A program made the translations under genes and the position numbers. The notes beneath the pieces were generated by a model, which worked only from the letters and a program-made list of their open reading frames with translations, was not told the origin of the DNA and did not search any database. This document shows positions 1 through 6,086 of a stretch of 9,171 bases of DNA, piece by piece (the stretch's first letter is position 1; each line of letters opens with the position of its first letter). Source of the DNA: Elusimicrobiales bacterium (GTDB lineage: Bacteria; Elusimicrobiota; Elusimicrobia; Elusimicrobiales; Elusimicrobiaceae); the NCBI GenBank assembly GCA_030540535.1, contig JAUNWB010000036.1, positions 1 to 9,171 of the forward strand. The letters run 5' to 3'.

Positions 1-1
1 G

Positions 2-622
2 GCCCTCGCGCACAACAGCGTAATTTTGTTTGATTCCGCCTACGAAGCGTTTATTTCGGACGAAAACGTCCCGCACTCCATTTACGAAATCCCGGGTGCG
101 GAAAAAGTGGCGGTGGAGTTCCGCTCGTTCTCCAAAACCGCGGGTTTTACGGGTACGCGCTGTGCGTATACCGTGGTGCCCAAAGCGCTTGAAATTTCAG
201 ACGGCAAAGGCGGAAAAACCTCTTTAAACGCGCTGTGGCTGCGCCGCCAAACCACCAAATTTAACGGCGTGCCGTACATCGTCCAGCGCGGTGCTGAAGC
301 GGTGTATTCGCCGGAAGGAGTTGAACAAACGCGCGAAGTTATCGCCGGATATAAAGAAAACGCCCGCGTTATTTTGGACGCCTTGAAAAACGCCGGCATT
401 ATCGCTTACGGCGGCCAAAACGCGCCGTATGTGTGGCTTAAAACCCCGGCGGGACTTGATTCCTGGTCTTTTTTTGATAAACTGTTAACCGAAGCCAGCG
501 TAGTGGGTACGCCCGGCGTGGGATTTGGTTCGTGCGGGGAGGGGTATTTCCGTCTGACGGCGTTTAACACGCCCAAACTCACGCGCGAAGCCGCCGCCCG
601 CGTGGCCGCTTTAAAGTTCTGA
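2..622 (+). CDS. dapL: LL-diaminopimelate aminotransferase, C-terminal half (5' end outside the window)
   Basis: This is a class I/II PLP-dependent aminotransferase. DapL converts L-tetrahydrodipicolinate directly to LL-diaminopimelate using glutamate as amino donor, in the cytoplasmic lysine and peptidoglycan pathway. The frame is open from base 2, reading [17 protein letters not shown], so the TTG at 26 is an internal Leu codon and not a start. About 206 residues are present, roughly half of the usual ~410. Visible landmarks are FDSAYEAF, carrying the Asp and Tyr that contact PLP. The PLP-lysine motif [16 protein letters not shown] follows, with the Schiff-base Lys at 134-136. [18 protein letters not shown] comes near the end, with the carboxylate-binding Arg at 551-553. 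This motif order and wording is that of DapL rather than generic aspartate aminotransferases. The stop is TGA at 620-622. A new promoter begins 6 bp later, so the next gene is probably transcribed separately. No convincing terminator is seen after the stop. Confidence 0.93.
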   Translation, partial: ALAHNSVILFDSAYEAFISDENVPHSIYEIPGAEKVAVEFRSFSKTAGFTGTRCAYTVVPKALEISDGKGGKTSLNALWLRRQTTKFNGVPYIVQRGAEAVYSPEGVEQTREVIAGYKENARVILDALKNAGIIAYGGQNAPYVWLKTPAGLDSWSFFDKLLTEASVVGTPGVGFGSCGEGYFRLTAFNTPKLTREAAARVAALKF

Positions 623-627
623 TTTTT

Positions 628-636
628 TGCTACAAT
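628..636 (+). promoter_or_regulatory. extended -10 promoter for the pilin gene
   Basis: TGCTACAAT (TGn followed by a -10 hexamer with one mismatch to TATAAT) lies just after the dapL stop. The -35 position (about 608-613) shows no TTGACA-like hexamer, as is usual for extended -10 promoters. Transcription would start near 643, leaving a leader of about 14 nt that contains the ribosome binding site. The same TTTGCTAYAAT arrangement occurs at 2656-2666. Predicted from sequence only. Confidence 0.5.
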
Positions 637-643
637 AGGTTGG

Positions 644-650
644 AAAGGAG
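644..650 (+). promoter_or_regulatory. strong Shine-Dalgarno site of the pilin gene
   Basis: AAAGGAG stands 6 nt upstream of the ATG at 657. This fixes that start, which also places the prepilin cleavage glycine at residue 11, in the normal range for type IV prepilin leaders. Confidence 0.75.
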
Positions 651-656
651 AATACT

Positions 657-1184
657 ATGAAAACTGTTTTGCAAAATAACCGCCGCGGTTTTACATTGGT
701 TGAACTTTTGACCGTGGTGTTGATTATCGGAGTGCTTACCTCTGTTGCGCTTCCGCAGTATACGCGCTCGATTGAGCGTTCCCGCGCCACGGAGGCAATG
801 GTGGGTTTAAAGGCGCTTAACGACGCCGTCTACGCCTACGCCGCCGGACGCACCGGGGCCAACGCGTGCCCCACGTCGTTCAAAAAACTGGCGACTCTTT
901 TGAATGGAACCTTGGGCGGAACGAACAACAATACGCTGACGACAAAAGACTTTGTCTATACCATTAACGCCGCTTCCAATGCGCGTATCCCGGGGACGGA
1001 CTGTCCCGGCGTAACTGCCAAACGCAACGCGGGCACCAAGTACGATTATGTTATTTGGAACCCGTATCTAAAAGGTTCGGACAGCAAGGCCAAGTCGCTG
1101 CGCTGCTACAGCCCCAGCAATAGCGTTAAAAGCAAAGAAGTGTGTCAGTCGCTCGATTTATATGTGGAAGGCGAAAGACCGTAG
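657..1184 (+). CDS. type IV prepilin-like protein
   Basis: The 175-residue product has a short basic leader (residues 1-11, ending NNRRG). The class III/prepilin processing site G11^F12 follows, then the hydrophobic alpha-1 helix FTLVELLTVVLIIGVLTSVA with the conserved Glu at mature position 5 (E16). PilD-type peptidase would cleave after G11, methylate F12 and leave a mature protein of 164 residues. The globular part is small. It contains four cysteines (C71, C116, C150, C163), and the last pair resembles the disulphide-bonded D-region of type IV pilins. The family assembles into type IV pili or pseudopili (type II secretion), and sequence alone does not settle which. No pilus assembly gene (pilB, pilC, pilD, pilQ) is nearby, so this is a stand-alone pilin gene, as is common in Elusimicrobiota genomes. 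It has its own promoter and ribosome binding site and may be co-transcribed with the gene that starts 74 bp downstream. Confidence 0.88.
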   Translation: MKTVLQNNRRGFTLVELLTVVLIIGVLTSVALPQYTRSIERSRATEAMVGLKALNDAVYAYAAGRTGANACPTSFKKLATLLNGTLGGTNNNTLTTKDFVYTINAASNARIPGTDCPGVTAKRNAGTKYDYVIWNPYLKGSDSKAKSLRCYSPSNSVKSKEVCQSLDLYVEGERP

Positions 1185-1258
1185 TACGGTTTTGGCTTGA
1201 TTTTTTACGTATTATCGGTAAACTTAATAAAAGGCAAAAATTATATTCCGAGGGTTTT

Positions 1259-2530
1259 ATGAAAAAACTGTTACTTGTTTTGGCTGTGTCCGGCTGTGCG
1301 TGTTTGGCGCAGGCCGACACCATGAGTTTTATTACCGTTCTTTCCAGCCCGGTGGGTTCTTTTAACAAGCTGGAAACGGCGGACCCGTCTTTGCCCGCAT
1401 ACGGTAAGGCGGTCAACTTTTGTACCCGGGTGGGCAACGGCGGCGTTGTGGAGCTGAAAGGCACCCAAACTGCCGTGCTGGGCAGAACGGACGTTACCGG
1501 CGGGGGGATGTATTTGTCCTCCGGCACCGTGCTGGGCAAAACCGACCAGGGGAAATTTTCGTTAAACAACATTACGCTCAGACAGGGCGGAAACATAACG
1601 GGCGGCCGTTTGTTTGCCAATACCGTTGCCGTAAATAACGCGGCCTCCGGTAAGGCGGTGGCTTTGTATGGCGATACGCTGACGGTGGCGGGCGCGAAGA
1701 CGAAAAAACTGGACGTCGCCGACGGAAACTCGTACATTGAACAGAAAGACGGGCAGGAGTCCCCTTCGATGGTATGGAGCAACGAATACCAAGCCGACGA
1801 CGCGTGCAAAGAAAACTCGTCTTATGAGCAATGCAAAAAACAGTATTTGCTCAAAAGCGGGAGCGGGCCATGTGAACCGTCTGTCGAATATACGGTCGTG
1901 AACCAAGCGCAACTGCAATCTTTTCTTTCCAGTCATGAGGGTTCCATTTGTCGGTCTTGGTTGTCTTATGATGACGAAAAATTTTATCCTATAATTCCCT
2001 ATACCTGCCGGCGGGATTTAGGTGCCCATCAATGTTTTGATGCATATAAAACGGAGGCAAGTACCGGCTATACTGAAAAAAAAGGGTTTTTTAGCAACAC
2101 GATGCTTACTCCTACTCCTGCAAACTGTGATGGGGTTGTAATTAATGGTATGCCTATAGAGGCTGTAGATATAAATGCCTATAGTTATGCCAACGAGAGA
2201 TGTCTGGGCGGGGCACATATTACGGAATATGTGTCTTACAAACATAATAGCTCTCTTTACTCTATGAGTGCTGGGGAGCTTATTGATGTTGACCCTTTAA
2301 CAAAGAAAGTGGTAAGAATTATAAATACGAATAAGTTGCAAGATTTTTGTGATCAATTGGCGCAGGAGAAGGCCCCAGGAGAATACGTGATTTTTGCAGC
2401 GGGATATTTTACTATTACGAATGACTATACTTCTGCGGGTACAGGCAATTTCGCTTATGTATGGCGTACGGGCGTTTGCAGTGTAATTGGATATAAGTAT
2501 TATACCGGATCGGTGAAGTGCTGTTCGTAA
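1259..2530 (+). CDS. exported protein of unknown function; repetitive N-terminal half, Cys-rich C-terminal half
   Basis: I do not recognise this 423-residue protein. The ATG at 1259 is chosen because GAGGG (1250-1254) precedes it and it opens a signal peptide, MKKLLLVLAVSGCACLAQA^D, with likely cleavage after A19. The frame is open further upstream, to a GTG at 1142 inside the pilin gene, but that start would bury the signal peptide. Residues ~55-155 are rich in Gly, Thr, Val and Asn, with short repeated strands (TAVLGRTD and GTVLGKTD 18 residues apart), suggesting a beta-solenoid. Residues ~181-423 are different: 12 cysteines, many Tyr, and a C-terminal CCS, suggesting a disulphide-rich extracellular domain. 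DNA composition changes at the same place, from about 59% GC (1381-1740) to about 40% GC (1921-2520). Its position after a pilin gene and before a terminator suggests a surface or pilus-associated role, but that is inference. A weak TATATT at 1242-1247 could be its own -10, or it may be read through from the pilin promoter. Confidence 0.8.
   Translation: MKKLLLVLAVSGCACLAQADTMSFITVLSSPVGSFNKLETADPSLPAYGKAVNFCTRVGNGGVVELKGTQTAVLGRTDVTGGGMYLSSGTVLGKTDQGKFSLNNITLRQGGNITGGRLFANTVAVNNAASGKAVALYGDTLTVAGAKTKKLDVADGNSYIEQKDGQESPSMVWSNEYQADDACKENSSYEQCKKQYLLKSGSGPCEPSVEYTVVNQAQLQSFLSSHEGSICRSWLSYDDEKFYPIIPYTCRRDLGAHQCFDAYKTEASTGYTEKKGFFSNTMLTPTPANCDGVVINGMPIEAVDINAYSYANERCLGGAHITEYVSYKHNSSLYSMSAGELIDVDPLTKKVVRIINTNKLQDFCDQLAQEKAPGEYVIFAAGYFTITNDYTSAGTGNFAYVWRTGVCSVIGYKYYTGSVKCCS
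1473..1546 (+). repeat. internal 20-bp direct repeat, two copies 54 bp apart
   Basis: The 20-base stretch at 1473-1492 recurs at 1527-1546 with two mismatches (18/20 identical). Both copies are in the same frame and encode AVLGRTD and TVLGKTD. The period of 18 residues fits one rung of a beta-solenoid in the encoded exported protein. Only these two copies are clear at DNA level. Confidence 0.6.
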
Positions 2531-2550
2531 AGGGTCATTTTTGAAATGCA

Positions 2551-2580
2551 AAACGCCCCGGGCTTTAGTCCGGGGCGTTT
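2551..2580 (+). terminator. strong intrinsic terminator after the 1259-2530 gene
   Basis: An 11-bp perfect stem pairs 2551-2561 with 2570-2580 around an 8-nt loop (GCTTTAGT). Its core is CGCCCCGG/CCGGGGCG, flanked by AAA upstream and TTT downstream. It begins 20 bp after the stop of the unknown exported gene. The A/T flanks could let it act in both directions, but no gene converges on it here. It separates the pilin/unknown block from the SpoIID-to-etfA run, and it shows that the open frame starting at 2541 is not the true start of the next gene. Confidence 0.88.
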
Positions 2581-2657
2581 CATTTCCTGTGTTTTACTCC
2601 GGGGACTTTTCCCTCCTTTTTATAGCGTGTTTCTTCCTGCTTTTTTTAACCCCAATT

Positions 2658-2666
2658 TGCTATAAT
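2658..2666 (+). promoter_or_regulatory. extended -10 promoter of the SpoIID-like/GT/Acd/Etf run
   Basis: TGCTATAAT is a perfect extended -10 element (TGn plus consensus TATAAT). No TTGACA-like -35 is visible 16-18 bp upstream, where the sequence is T- and C-rich. Counting about 7 nt beyond the hexamer puts the transcription start at or next to the A of the ATG at 2673. It lies 78 bp after a strong terminator, as expected for the start of a new transcription unit. Confidence 0.65.
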
Positions 2667-2672
2667 TTGTAT

Positions 2673-4835
2673 ATGAGGAAACATACCTTTTTTCGTCCGT
2701 TTTTTACCTTGGTTTTTTGCCTGCCGGCCGCGCTGGCGTGGGCCCAGCCTGCCGTACAGACCGCACCGGCGGAGCAAGCTGCGGGGCAGACCGTCAGCAA
2801 ATCTTCGCTGGCCGCCAGCCGCGTGGACAGTAAACTAAACGAAACGGTGCTGCATAAAAGCGTGCTGGATTACGCGCTTCCGGCCGACATCGCCGCCGTC
2901 GCCAAAAAATGTGCGGCGGGGGAAGCGGACGAGTGCTATTTTTCCTTTAAAACGTTTGAAAACGCGCCCGACCCGAAAGTCGCCGCGGCCGCCAATTTGG
3001 AACTGGCCGTTTTGTCCATGCAGCGGGGGCTCGTCAAACAGGCGCTGGCGTACATCGCGCGCGCGGCCGAGATCAACCCGGACGACCCTTTCACCCAGCT
3101 TACGCAGGGGTGGATGCTCCTGTCCGCCGGAAAATATAAAAAATCCCGCCAGGCGTTTGGCGACCTGATGTACCTCACCGCCGATTTTGAATACGTTTCT
3201 TCCGCCAAACTGGGTACCGCGCTGGCGTGGTATTTTGGGGGGGATAAAGAGAAAGCCGCCTCGGAACTGCAGTATTTGTACACGTCCAACCCGTACGCCA
3301 TTTCGTTTGTTTCTTACATGCTGGGGCGGATTGCGTCCGAGATGAAATCCTCCAAAAAACTGGCCCCGGTGTTCTTGCAGCAGGCGCTGTCGCATGACGA
3401 AAAAAATTACGCCGCCGCCGAACTTTACGCCCGGCTGTCCGAAAAAGAAAAAAACAAACTCCGCGCCTGGCAGTATTACGCCACGCTCTACAGCCTGGAC
3501 CCGGACAATAAAACGCTCGCCAAAAAACTGGCCAAATACGCCAAATCCCTGGGCGATAAAAGCATCGACTATTTATTCTATCTGCGGTTGGAACAGCCCA
3601 TCGTACACGTGATGGAGTCCACTCCGTCTGCCGAAGTAAAAATGGCCCTGTACGCCAACCGCGAACAAATCCCGCAGGCGTTGCAGTCCGCCGCGGTGAT
3701 GGGTTCCGGCACGCTGAAAGTGACGGACGAAAAACTGGGCGAAGTCCTGCGTGTCCCGTCTTATACGGAAAAAACCGTCGTTTTCAACCCCGAAACGGGC
3801 GGCGTGGATTTGAAAGACGCCAAAGGCCATGTGGAATTTTCGGCCAAGCGTCCGTTTACGCTCACGCCGGAAAACGCTTCCCGCACGCTGCTCGTGCGTA
3901 ACGCCCGCGCGGAAAACATTTTCGCCGCCGATTTGAGCGATAAAGAACTCAAAGGCGCGCTGACCGTCATCCCCGGTAAAAACGGGTTTACACTGGTAAA
4001 CGCGGTGTATGCCGAAGATTTAATCCCCGCGCTGCTAGCTACCCAGGCGCAGGACGTAAAAGACCCGGCCGCTTTAAAAGCGCTTGCCGTGGTGTTCCGC
4101 TCCGCGCTTTTGCAGGCGGTGGAGGCCCATGCGGCACGTTCTTACCACATTACCGATAACGACGATACCTTCAAATTTAAAGGTATCAATCTCATTTTTA
4201 AAGATTTGCTGGACGCGTCCAAACGCTCCGGCGAAATCCGTTTGACCGAAGCCCAGGCCGGTTTTTATACCGCCTGCGGCGTGGTGACGGCGGATTCGCT
4301 GGAAAACTCGGCCGTCCTGCCGGGCTATGTATACTCGCCCGCAAACGTCAGCAAGTACCTTTTATCCAATCCGCCGGCGGATTTGTATTCCCGCCCGCAC
4401 GATCCCACCCAGTGGGCCGGGGTAAAATGGATGTACTGGTATGACGCAAAAGAGATACAAAACCGCCTCGCCTATAAACAAAACATCGGCAAATTGCGCG
4501 CGATTGTTCCCGTGCGGATGACCCCGCAGGGCCGCATTTTGTCCATGCGTTTTGAAGGCAGCAAAGGTTCGTACGAAACCACTTCCCCGCAGGAGACCGC
4601 GTTTATTTTAAGCGCGGGCACAATGCGCTCCAACCTGTTTGATATTGTGCCGCTGTATAAGGGCAAAAATATCAAAAGCGTCTTGGTGCGCGGCTATGAT
4701 ACGGGGCTTGGCTACGGGCTTTGTCTGCGCGGCGCGGACGGACTTGCCAAAGAGGGCGCGGACTACATGGGTATCATCAAGTATTATTTTCCGCAGGCCC
4801 GCATCCTCAACACTACAACAGGGACGGTAAATTAA
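2673..4835 (+). CDS. secreted TPR protein with a C-terminal SpoIID/LytB-like domain, probably lacking the catalytic residues
   Basis: The 720-residue product begins with a clear signal peptide, MRKHTFFRPF...LAWA^Q, cleaved after A24. This supports the ATG at 2673 over earlier in-frame starts that would run through the terminator. Residues ~102-290 are helical and TPR-like (NLELAVLSMQRGLVKQALAYIARAAEINPDD gives the pattern, here at 108-138). Residues ~320-710 match the SpoIID/LytB fold. Landmarks are DPAALKALAVVFRSALL (464-480, for the family's EALKAQAVAARTYAL), FYTACG (531-536), MRSNLFDI (651-658), and GLGYGLCLRGADGLAKEG ending in YYFP (704-707). SpoIID proteins are periplasmic or extracytoplasmic lytic transglycosylases acting on peptidoglycan. 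Here the usual catalytic SE appears as T457-Q458, the zinc-site C/H cluster after the AVAARTY helix is absent, and the GHGxGMxQ motif reads GLGYGLCL. A scaffolding or glycan-binding role is therefore more likely than catalysis. The glycosyltransferase gene follows after 3 bp. A run of seven G at 3237-3243 is in frame. Confidence 0.82.
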   Translation: MRKHTFFRPFFTLVFCLPAALAWAQPAVQTAPAEQAAGQTVSKSSLAASRVDSKLNETVLHKSVLDYALPADIAAVAKKCAAGEADECYFSFKTFENAPDPKVAAAANLELAVLSMQRGLVKQALAYIARAAEINPDDPFTQLTQGWMLLSAGKYKKSRQAFGDLMYLTADFEYVSSAKLGTALAWYFGGDKEKAASELQYLYTSNPYAISFVSYMLGRIASEMKSSKKLAPVFLQQALSHDEKNYAAAELYARLSEKEKNKLRAWQYYATLYSLDPDNKTLAKKLAKYAKSLGDKSIDYLFYLRLEQPIVHVMESTPSAEVKMALYANREQIPQALQSAAVMGSGTLKVTDEKLGEVLRVPSYTEKTVVFNPETGGVDLKDAKGHVEFSAKRPFTLTPENASRTLLVRNARAENIFAADLSDKELKGALTVIPGKNGFTLVNAVYAEDLIPALLATQAQDVKDPAALKALAVVFRSALLQAVEAHAARSYHITDNDDTFKFKGINLIFKDLLDASKRSGEIRLTEAQAGFYTACGVVTADSLENSAVLPGYVYSPANVSKYLLSNPPADLYSRPHDPTQWAGVKWMYWYDAKEIQNRLAYKQNIGKLRAIVPVRMTPQGRILSMRFEGSKGSYETTSPQETAFILSAGTMRSNLFDIVPLYKGKNIKSVLVRGYDTGLGYGLCLRGADGLAKEGADYMGIIKYYFPQARILNTTTGTVN

Positions 4836-4838
4836 CTC

Positions 4839-6086
4839 ATGGAAAAGACGAAAATTCTGTATTTCATCACCCGCCTGGACCAAGGCGGCGCGCAAGCCAG
4901 CGTGCTGATGACGCTTAAAACCTTAAACAAACAACAATTTGAAACGTATTTGGCTTCCGGCCCCGGCGGCCGCCTGGACGGCAAAGTGAAAAACGACGCG
5001 AAAAACGTGTTTTTTATCTCCGCCCTGCGCCACGATATCCGCCCCAAATACTTTTTCCACGATTTGTGGGCCGTATTCCAGATGGGCCGCGTGCTGCGCA
5101 AAGTACGGCCGGACATTGTTCACACCAACGCCCCCAAAGCGGGCGTGTTGGGGCGTATCGCCGCGCGGATTTTCTGGCGCAAAGCCAAAGTGGTACACAC
5201 GTTTCACGGCTTGGGTTTTGCCAAAGAACAGGGCGAAAAACGCTTTAAATTTTTTGTGGCGGTGGAAAAATTCTGCTCCAAATTTACAGACGTACTCGTC
5301 TTTGTTTCGCGCAAAAACGCCGCCGAAGCCAAGCAGCTGGGCATCGGTAAAGGCGTGCGCACGGAACTCATCCGCGCGGGTGTAAACTTTAATCCCATTC
5401 TGCCCTTAAAGTTTGACCCTGCCGCCAAAAAAGCCTCTCTAAAAATCCCTGCCAACGCCAAAGTGGTGTTGGCTTTAGCCAATTTCAAACCGCTTAAAAA
5501 CCCGATTCACTTTGTGCTGGCGGCTTATAAAGTACTCAGCCAAATGAAAAACGTCTACTTCATTTTTACGGGCGAAGGCCCGCTGAAAGTGACGGCGGAA
5601 AATTTGGCGAAGAATTTAAGTATCGAAAAACAGGTCATCTTCCCCGGCTGGCGTAATGACGCACTGGAACTTTTGGCCATCAGCGACGTATTTGCCAGCG
5701 TGTCGCTGCGCGAAGGGCTGCCGATGTCGCTTTTGGAAGCGATGTCTATGCGCGTTCCCGCTGTCTGCTACGACGTGGACGGTATCAGCGAAGTAGTGAC
5801 GGACAACAAAACGGGTTTCCTCGTTAAACCCAATGACATTAACACGTTTGCCGATAAATTAAAAGTGCTGTTGCGCCACGCCGCTTTGCGCGAACGGTTT
5901 GAAGCCGCCATCGACCACCGCGATTTTTCCGAATTTACATCTTCCACTATGGTCAAAAAACAAGAACGCTTGTACAGAAGCCTCGTTCCGCCCACCAAGA
6001 AAAACGGCGGCAAAAGACGGTTTTTCAGAAAACGCAGAAATTTTAAAAAATCTAACCCGGGAGTAAAAAATGGATTACGCAATTAA
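4839..6086 (+). CDS. GT4-family glycosyltransferase with a basic C-terminal tail
   Basis: The 415-residue protein has the GT-B fold pattern of GT4 retaining glycosyltransferases. The N-terminal acceptor domain opens with KILYFITRLDQGGAQ (5-19). It continues with PDIVHTNAPKAGVLGRIAAR (91-110) and VVHTFHGLGF (118-127). The C-terminal nucleotide-sugar domain carries FTGEGPL (243-249), FPGWRND (268-274) and the EX7E motif SLREGLPMSLLEAM, with Glu292 and Glu300. Such enzymes add sugars to lipid-linked polysaccharide or glycoprotein precursors at the cytoplasmic face of the inner membrane; donor and acceptor cannot be read from sequence. Residues ~387-412 form an unusual Lys/Arg-rich tail (GKRRFFRKRRNFKK), which could aid membrane contact. 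The ATG lies 3 bp after the SpoIID-like stop with only a weak GGGACGG upstream (4821-4827), suggesting translational coupling. The 3' end overlaps the next gene by 17 bp. Confidence 0.88.
   Translation: MEKTKILYFITRLDQGGAQASVLMTLKTLNKQQFETYLASGPGGRLDGKVKNDAKNVFFISALRHDIRPKYFFHDLWAVFQMGRVLRKVRPDIVHTNAPKAGVLGRIAARIFWRKAKVVHTFHGLGFAKEQGEKRFKFFVAVEKFCSKFTDVLVFVSRKNAAEAKQLGIGKGVRTELIRAGVNFNPILPLKFDPAAKKASLKIPANAKVVLALANFKPLKNPIHFVLAAYKVLSQMKNVYFIFTGEGPLKVTAENLAKNLSIEKQVIFPGWRNDALELLAISDVFASVSLREGLPMSLLEAMSMRVPAVCYDVDGISEVVTDNKTGFLVKPNDINTFADKLKVLLRHAALRERFEAAIDHRDFSEFTSSTMVKKQERLYRSLVPPTKKNGGKRRFFRKRRNFKKSNPGVKNGLRN
6059..6063 (+). promoter_or_regulatory. Shine-Dalgarno of the acyl-CoA dehydrogenase gene, inside the glycosyltransferase gene
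   Basis: GGGAG sits 6 nt before the ATG at 6070 and within the last codons of the glycosyltransferase gene. It supports 6070 as the true start and hence a real 17-bp gene overlap in different frames. Confidence 0.65.

Noticed and set aside
26..28. TTG as a start codon for the first gene
   Set aside because: The frame is open to the window edge, and upstream codons read as DapL sequence (AHNSVILFD). It is an internal Leu codon.
1174..1206. Small hairpin (CCGTA/TACGG) over the pilin stop followed by a T-run, as a terminator
   Set aside because: The central symmetry leaves only about 7 usable pairs including a G-T, and the T6 run is separated from it by several bases. Too weak to call.
1142..1258. 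GTG-started N-terminal extension of the unknown exported protein, overlapping the pilin gene
   Set aside because: It has no ribosome binding site and would bury a good signal peptide. The ATG at 1259 has GAGGG at proper spacing.
1289..1300. Lipobox-like VSGC in the unknown exported protein
   Set aside because: It comes only 10 residues in, after a very short hydrophobic stretch. The AQA^D signal peptidase I site fits better, though a lipoprotein is not excluded.
1126..1809. Long antisense open frames opposite the real genes
   Set aside because: They are shadows of GC-biased coding DNA, with no ribosome binding sites and no recognisable domains, opposite well-supported genes.
2541..2672. TTG-started N-terminal extension of the SpoIID-like protein
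   Set aside because: It would run through the intrinsic terminator and the promoter, and the signal peptide starts at the ATG at 2673.
3237..3243. G7 run in the SpoIID-like gene as a phase-variation tract
   Set aside because: It is in frame, short, and lies in the TPR region of an otherwise intact gene in GC-rich DNA; there is no evidence of slippage.
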